Shown: positions 61,024-64,000 of the stretch, one piece after another
Layout: every line of letters begins with the position of its first letter
Numbering within the stretch: the first letter of the stretch is position 1
The notes under the pieces: model-generated
Databases searched by the model: none
What the model was told of the DNA's origin: nothing
The model's input: the letters and a program-made list of their open reading frames with translations, nothing else
Made by a program: the position numbers and the translations under genes
NCBI GenBank assembly: GCA_017458335.1
Contig: JAFTFT010000004.1
Location: 123,118 to 187,117, forward strand
Direction of reading: 5' to 3'
DNA length: 64,000 nucleotides
Origin: Oscillospiraceae bacterium
GTDB taxonomy: Bacteria > Bacillota > Clostridia > Oscillospirales > Oscillospiraceae

Positions 61024-61097
61024 TTGATTTTTAGACCGGTTTTATGCTAAAATTTAGTGGCTGTCCGGGGAGGACTCCGACGGGGATTTCCGGACAG
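61024..61097 (+). promoter_or_regulatory. Promoter and leader hairpin of gap
   Basis: TTGATT (61024-61029) and TAAAAT (61048-61053) are 18 bp apart. The transcript would begin directly with a hairpin whose 8-bp stem, CTGTCCGG/CCGGACAG, spans 61061-61097; a 5'-end hairpin may protect the mRNA. Confidence 0.65.
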
Positions 61098-61112
61098 AAA
61101 TGAGTCGCATAA

Positions 61113-62165
<1,053 letters not shown>

Positions 62166-62180
62166 TCAGAATGATATTTT

Positions 62181-62211
62181 GTGTAATCCCCGCCTGCGGC
62201 GGGGATTACAC
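62181..62211 (+). terminator. First terminator after gap
   Basis: GTGTAATCCCCGCC and its complement form a 14-bp stem with a 3-nt loop, followed by TTTGAT. Confidence 0.8.
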
Positions 62212-62265
62212 TTTGATATGGTTCCTGTAAGACCTGATATGGTATCCAAAAGAGCAATAGATCAC

Positions 62266-62300
62266 AAAACCTCTTTCCGCATCTCGCGGAAAGAGGTTTT
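62266..62300. terminator. Second terminator after gap
   Basis: AAAACCTCTTTCCGC and its complement form a 15-bp stem with a 5-nt loop, followed by more T. It ensures that gap transcription does not reach the next operon. Confidence 0.85.
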
Positions 62301-62364
62301 TCTTGCATTGGAACGGGAACTTTCGTATAATGTGGCCATAGAATAGTCAATGGAGATGTGCAAT

Positions 62365-62805
62365 ATGCTGTCTGTCTATTATGGGGATATGCCGGAGGCA
62401 ATCTATAATCCGGCCCTTTTTTTTAAGAACAGCTATTCAGATGACTGGATTACAGAGGAACTGTCGAAGGAAATGATCCGGGATGTGGACAAATCTGAAG
62501 TGATCGGGCCGAGAATTATTGACAGCCCGGTACTTGGAGGCATCACGCCGCGGGAACTTTCCGGCGGTGTGAAGACCCTGATCTGTATCTACAAAAGACC
62601 GGATCGGGTTTTCAATGCGTCTGCCTGCGGGGATAACTGTGCAAAATGGCTTCTTGAAATCGGGAAAAGGCAGGACGTAACAATTAATCTTCGCCATCTG
62701 ATGGATTTTGGAGAAAAAGAATTTACGATAAAAGTTCTGAATACCGACCAGATTGTCCATAACATGGATGAGCTTTTGCCCGTCGCCGCGATGATTGTCA
62801 GGTGA
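62365..62805 (+). CDS. DUF4869 family protein
   Basis: This is a protein of about 146 residues matching the DUF4869 pattern: MLSVYYGDMPEAIYNPALFFKN, MIRDVDKSEVIGPRIIDSPVLGGITPRELSGGVKTLI, NASACGDNCAKWLLEIG and INLRHLMDFG. The function is unknown. The start is set at 62365, with GGAGA about 9 nt upstream. It lies 6 nt before the ATPase gene, a pairing that suggests a two-component module. Confidence 0.8.
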   Translation: MLSVYYGDMPEAIYNPALFFKNSYSDDWITEELSKEMIRDVDKSEVIGPRIIDSPVLGGITPRELSGGVKTLICIYKRPDRVFNASACGDNCAKWLLEIGKRQDVTINLRHLMDFGEKEFTIKVLNTDQIVHNMDELLPVAAMIVR

Positions 62806-62811
62806 TCCGCG

Positions 62812-63774
62812 ATGACAGGAAGCTTTCAGATCACTGTTTCCAATGAGACAGTGAAATATGAATTCGTAATTCGAAGAAACATCACCATTATTCGCGGAGA
62901 CAGCGCAACCGGAAAAACAACCCTTGTAGAGATGATCCGGGAGTATTATGAATCAGGAGAAAACAGCGGCATTCAATTGAATTGTCAGCGTCCCTGCCGG
63001 ACTCTTTCCGGGCGTGACTGGAAGATTTTGCTGGAGGCGACGAAGGAGAGCATTGTCTTTGTCGATGAAGACAATGATTTTATCCTGACCGACGAGTTCG
63101 CCGCTGCTGCGCGTGATTCAGACAATTATTACGTGATCGTCACCCGGGAGGGATTGCCAAACCTTCCTTACAGCGTGGATGAAATCTATGGAATCCGCAG
63201 CTCCGGCAGATATGCGGGAATACGGCAGATCTACCACGAATTGTATCATATCTATGGCTCTTTCGAATTCAGCCGTGAATTTGTACCGGATCTTGTGATT
63301 GTTGAGGATTCCAATGCGGGATATGAATTTTTCCGTGGCGTCGGAGCTGAAAAACCCTATTCGGTGGTCAGCGCGGAAGGAAAATCAAACATATTCAGAA
63401 TGCTGCTTGAGGCGGACGCTGAGCGAATAGTCGTCATAGCGGACGGAGCGGCTTTTGGTTCTGAAATTGACCGTGTGCTGAAAATAGCGAACCGAAAAAA
63501 GACCGTGGCGATATTTCTGCCGGAATCCTTTGAATGGCTGGTCCTGAACTCCGGCGTGGTGAAGCAGGGTAATCTGCAGAAGATTCTGGATCAACCGGGT
63601 GAATATATTGAAAGCCGAGATTATTTCAGCTGGGAACGTTATTTTACCCATCTGCTGATCGATCTGACAAAGGGCGGCTATCTGCAATATGCAAAGAAAA
63701 AGCTGAATCCGGCGTATCTTGAGGAAAAGATACGGGAACGAATCACGGATCAAATCAAGAAGATCGAGCTGTAA
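62812..63774 (+). CDS. P-loop ATP-binding protein partner of DUF4869
   Basis: This 320-residue protein has Walker A RGDSATGKTTL near residues 28-38 and a Walker B-like SIVFVDEDN near 82-90. FFRGVGAEKPYSVVSAEGKSNIFRMLL is near 185, and a second segment ADAERIVVIADGAAFGSEIDRVL is near 203-225, like a toprim-type acidic patch. Homologues are often labelled only as ATP-binding or translation-factor-like proteins. With DUF4869 it may form an uncharacterised nucleotide-dependent system. Confidence 0.7.
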   Translation: MTGSFQITVSNETVKYEFVIRRNITIIRGDSATGKTTLVEMIREYYESGENSGIQLNCQRPCRTLSGRDWKILLEATKESIVFVDEDNDFILTDEFAAAARDSDNYYVIVTREGLPNLPYSVDEIYGIRSSGRYAGIRQIYHELYHIYGSFEFSREFVPDLVIVEDSNAGYEFFRGVGAEKPYSVVSAEGKSNIFRMLLEADAERIVVIADGAAFGSEIDRVLKIANRKKTVAIFLPESFEWLVLNSGVVKQGNLQKILDQPGEYIESRDYFSWERYFTHLLIDLTKGGYLQYAKKKLNPAYLEEKIRERITDQIKKIEL

Positions 63775-63951
63775 CAGCGAAATGGGACAACAGCCAGAAA
63801 TCGCGAAACTCTTTCATACCTCTTTCCGAATCCTCACAAGAACGGAAGGGGGTATTTTATTCGTGTTAGTCGGAAACTTAGGACCTAGAGACATTTTTAG
63901 GACAGTATCTTCGCTATAATGGTGTCATCCGAGATCGAAAGGATGATTCAG

Positions 63952-64000
63952 ATGACATTTACAGACCTTCAGGCCGCCATTCCGGAACTCAGCCCATACC
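63952..64000 (+). CDS. Partial gene at the right edge
   Basis: An ATG at 63952 with AAAGGA 8 nt upstream opens a frame (MTFTDLQAAIPELSPY) that runs off the window. TATAAT at 63915-63920 could be its -10 box. The repeated element TTAGGAC in 63878-63904 might be the end of a mobile element. Too short to identify. Confidence 0.45.
   Translation, partial: MTFTDLQAAIPELSPY

Overview
The window reads as chromosome of a GC-rich anaerobic member of the Bacillota, class Clostridia. The signs are strong AGGAGG-type ribosome binding sites, HemZ, a CarD-type regulator, an IS1182-family element, lipoate scavenging and no respiratory genes. Most genes are GC-rich. Three stretches are visibly more AT-rich and carry mobile or defence-type genes: about 13.75-18.3 kb, about 43.5-49.4 kb in part, and about 50.3-54.4 kb.

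Region 1 (1-33.2 kb) is catabolic. It holds parts or all of four TRAP transporter systems: a dctM at the left edge, dctQ-dctM-dctP at 4.0-6.9 kb, dctP-dctQ-dctM-adh at 21-24.9 kb, and dctP-dctQ-dctM at 25.1-28.1 kb. It also holds two lipoate-dependent 2-oxoacid/acetoin dehydrogenase operons. The one at 7-12.6 kb has E1 alpha, E1 beta, E2 and a lipoyl-E3. The one at 28.2-31.5 kb has E1 alpha, E1 beta and E2 only. A lipoate-protein ligase at 19.7 kb could charge the lipoyl domains. A FadR/GntR regulator at 2.2 kb is flanked by a shared palindrome, TTGGTAGGACCAA. This palindrome also precedes the second TRAP operon and the first dehydrogenase operon, so uptake and oxidation are probably co-regulated. 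The third TRAP dctM has an in-frame amber codon where its paralogues have Trp.

Region 2 (13.9-18.3 kb) is an insertion. It has an EcoRI-family adenine methyltransferase overlapping a DUF262-HNH nuclease, then an intact IS1182-type element beside the remnant of an XRE antitoxin. After it comes a secreted rhodanese-like plus FMN-binding-like gene pair.

Region 3 (34-39.4 kb) is the most unusual. A lipoprotein is followed by a 1054-residue TIR - membrane segment - beta-propeller protein. Convergent to it is a second TIR - membrane segment - Pro/Thr tail protein. Both look like receptor-shaped TIR proteins with the TIR domain inside the cell.

Region 4 (39.6-50.3 kb) is mixed. It has UDP-galactopyranose mutase, a YczE-type membrane protein, a wrecked guanine deaminase, a radical-SAM remnant next to a DUF5131 gene, pyridoxal kinase, two LysR regulators, an alpha/beta hydrolase, a lipoprotein-type aldo/keto reductase, an acetyltransferase and a flavodoxin.

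Region 5 (50.3-54.4 kb) looks like an island ending at a five-tRNA cluster (Gly, Arg, His, Gln, Lys on the minus strand). It has a nuclease-helicase (DUF2075) with a Nudix partner, a decayed integrase remnant, and a small-protein/GNAT pair resembling a toxin-antitoxin system.

Region 6 (55-64 kb) is housekeeping: GH13 glucosidase, ispE, carD, hemZ, a uridine-kinase-like gene and gap. A DUF4869 gene plus a P-loop ATPase follow, and a partial gene lies at the right edge. hemZ and one small membrane-protein gene have a -10 box exactly 7 nt before the ATG, which suggests leaderless mRNAs.
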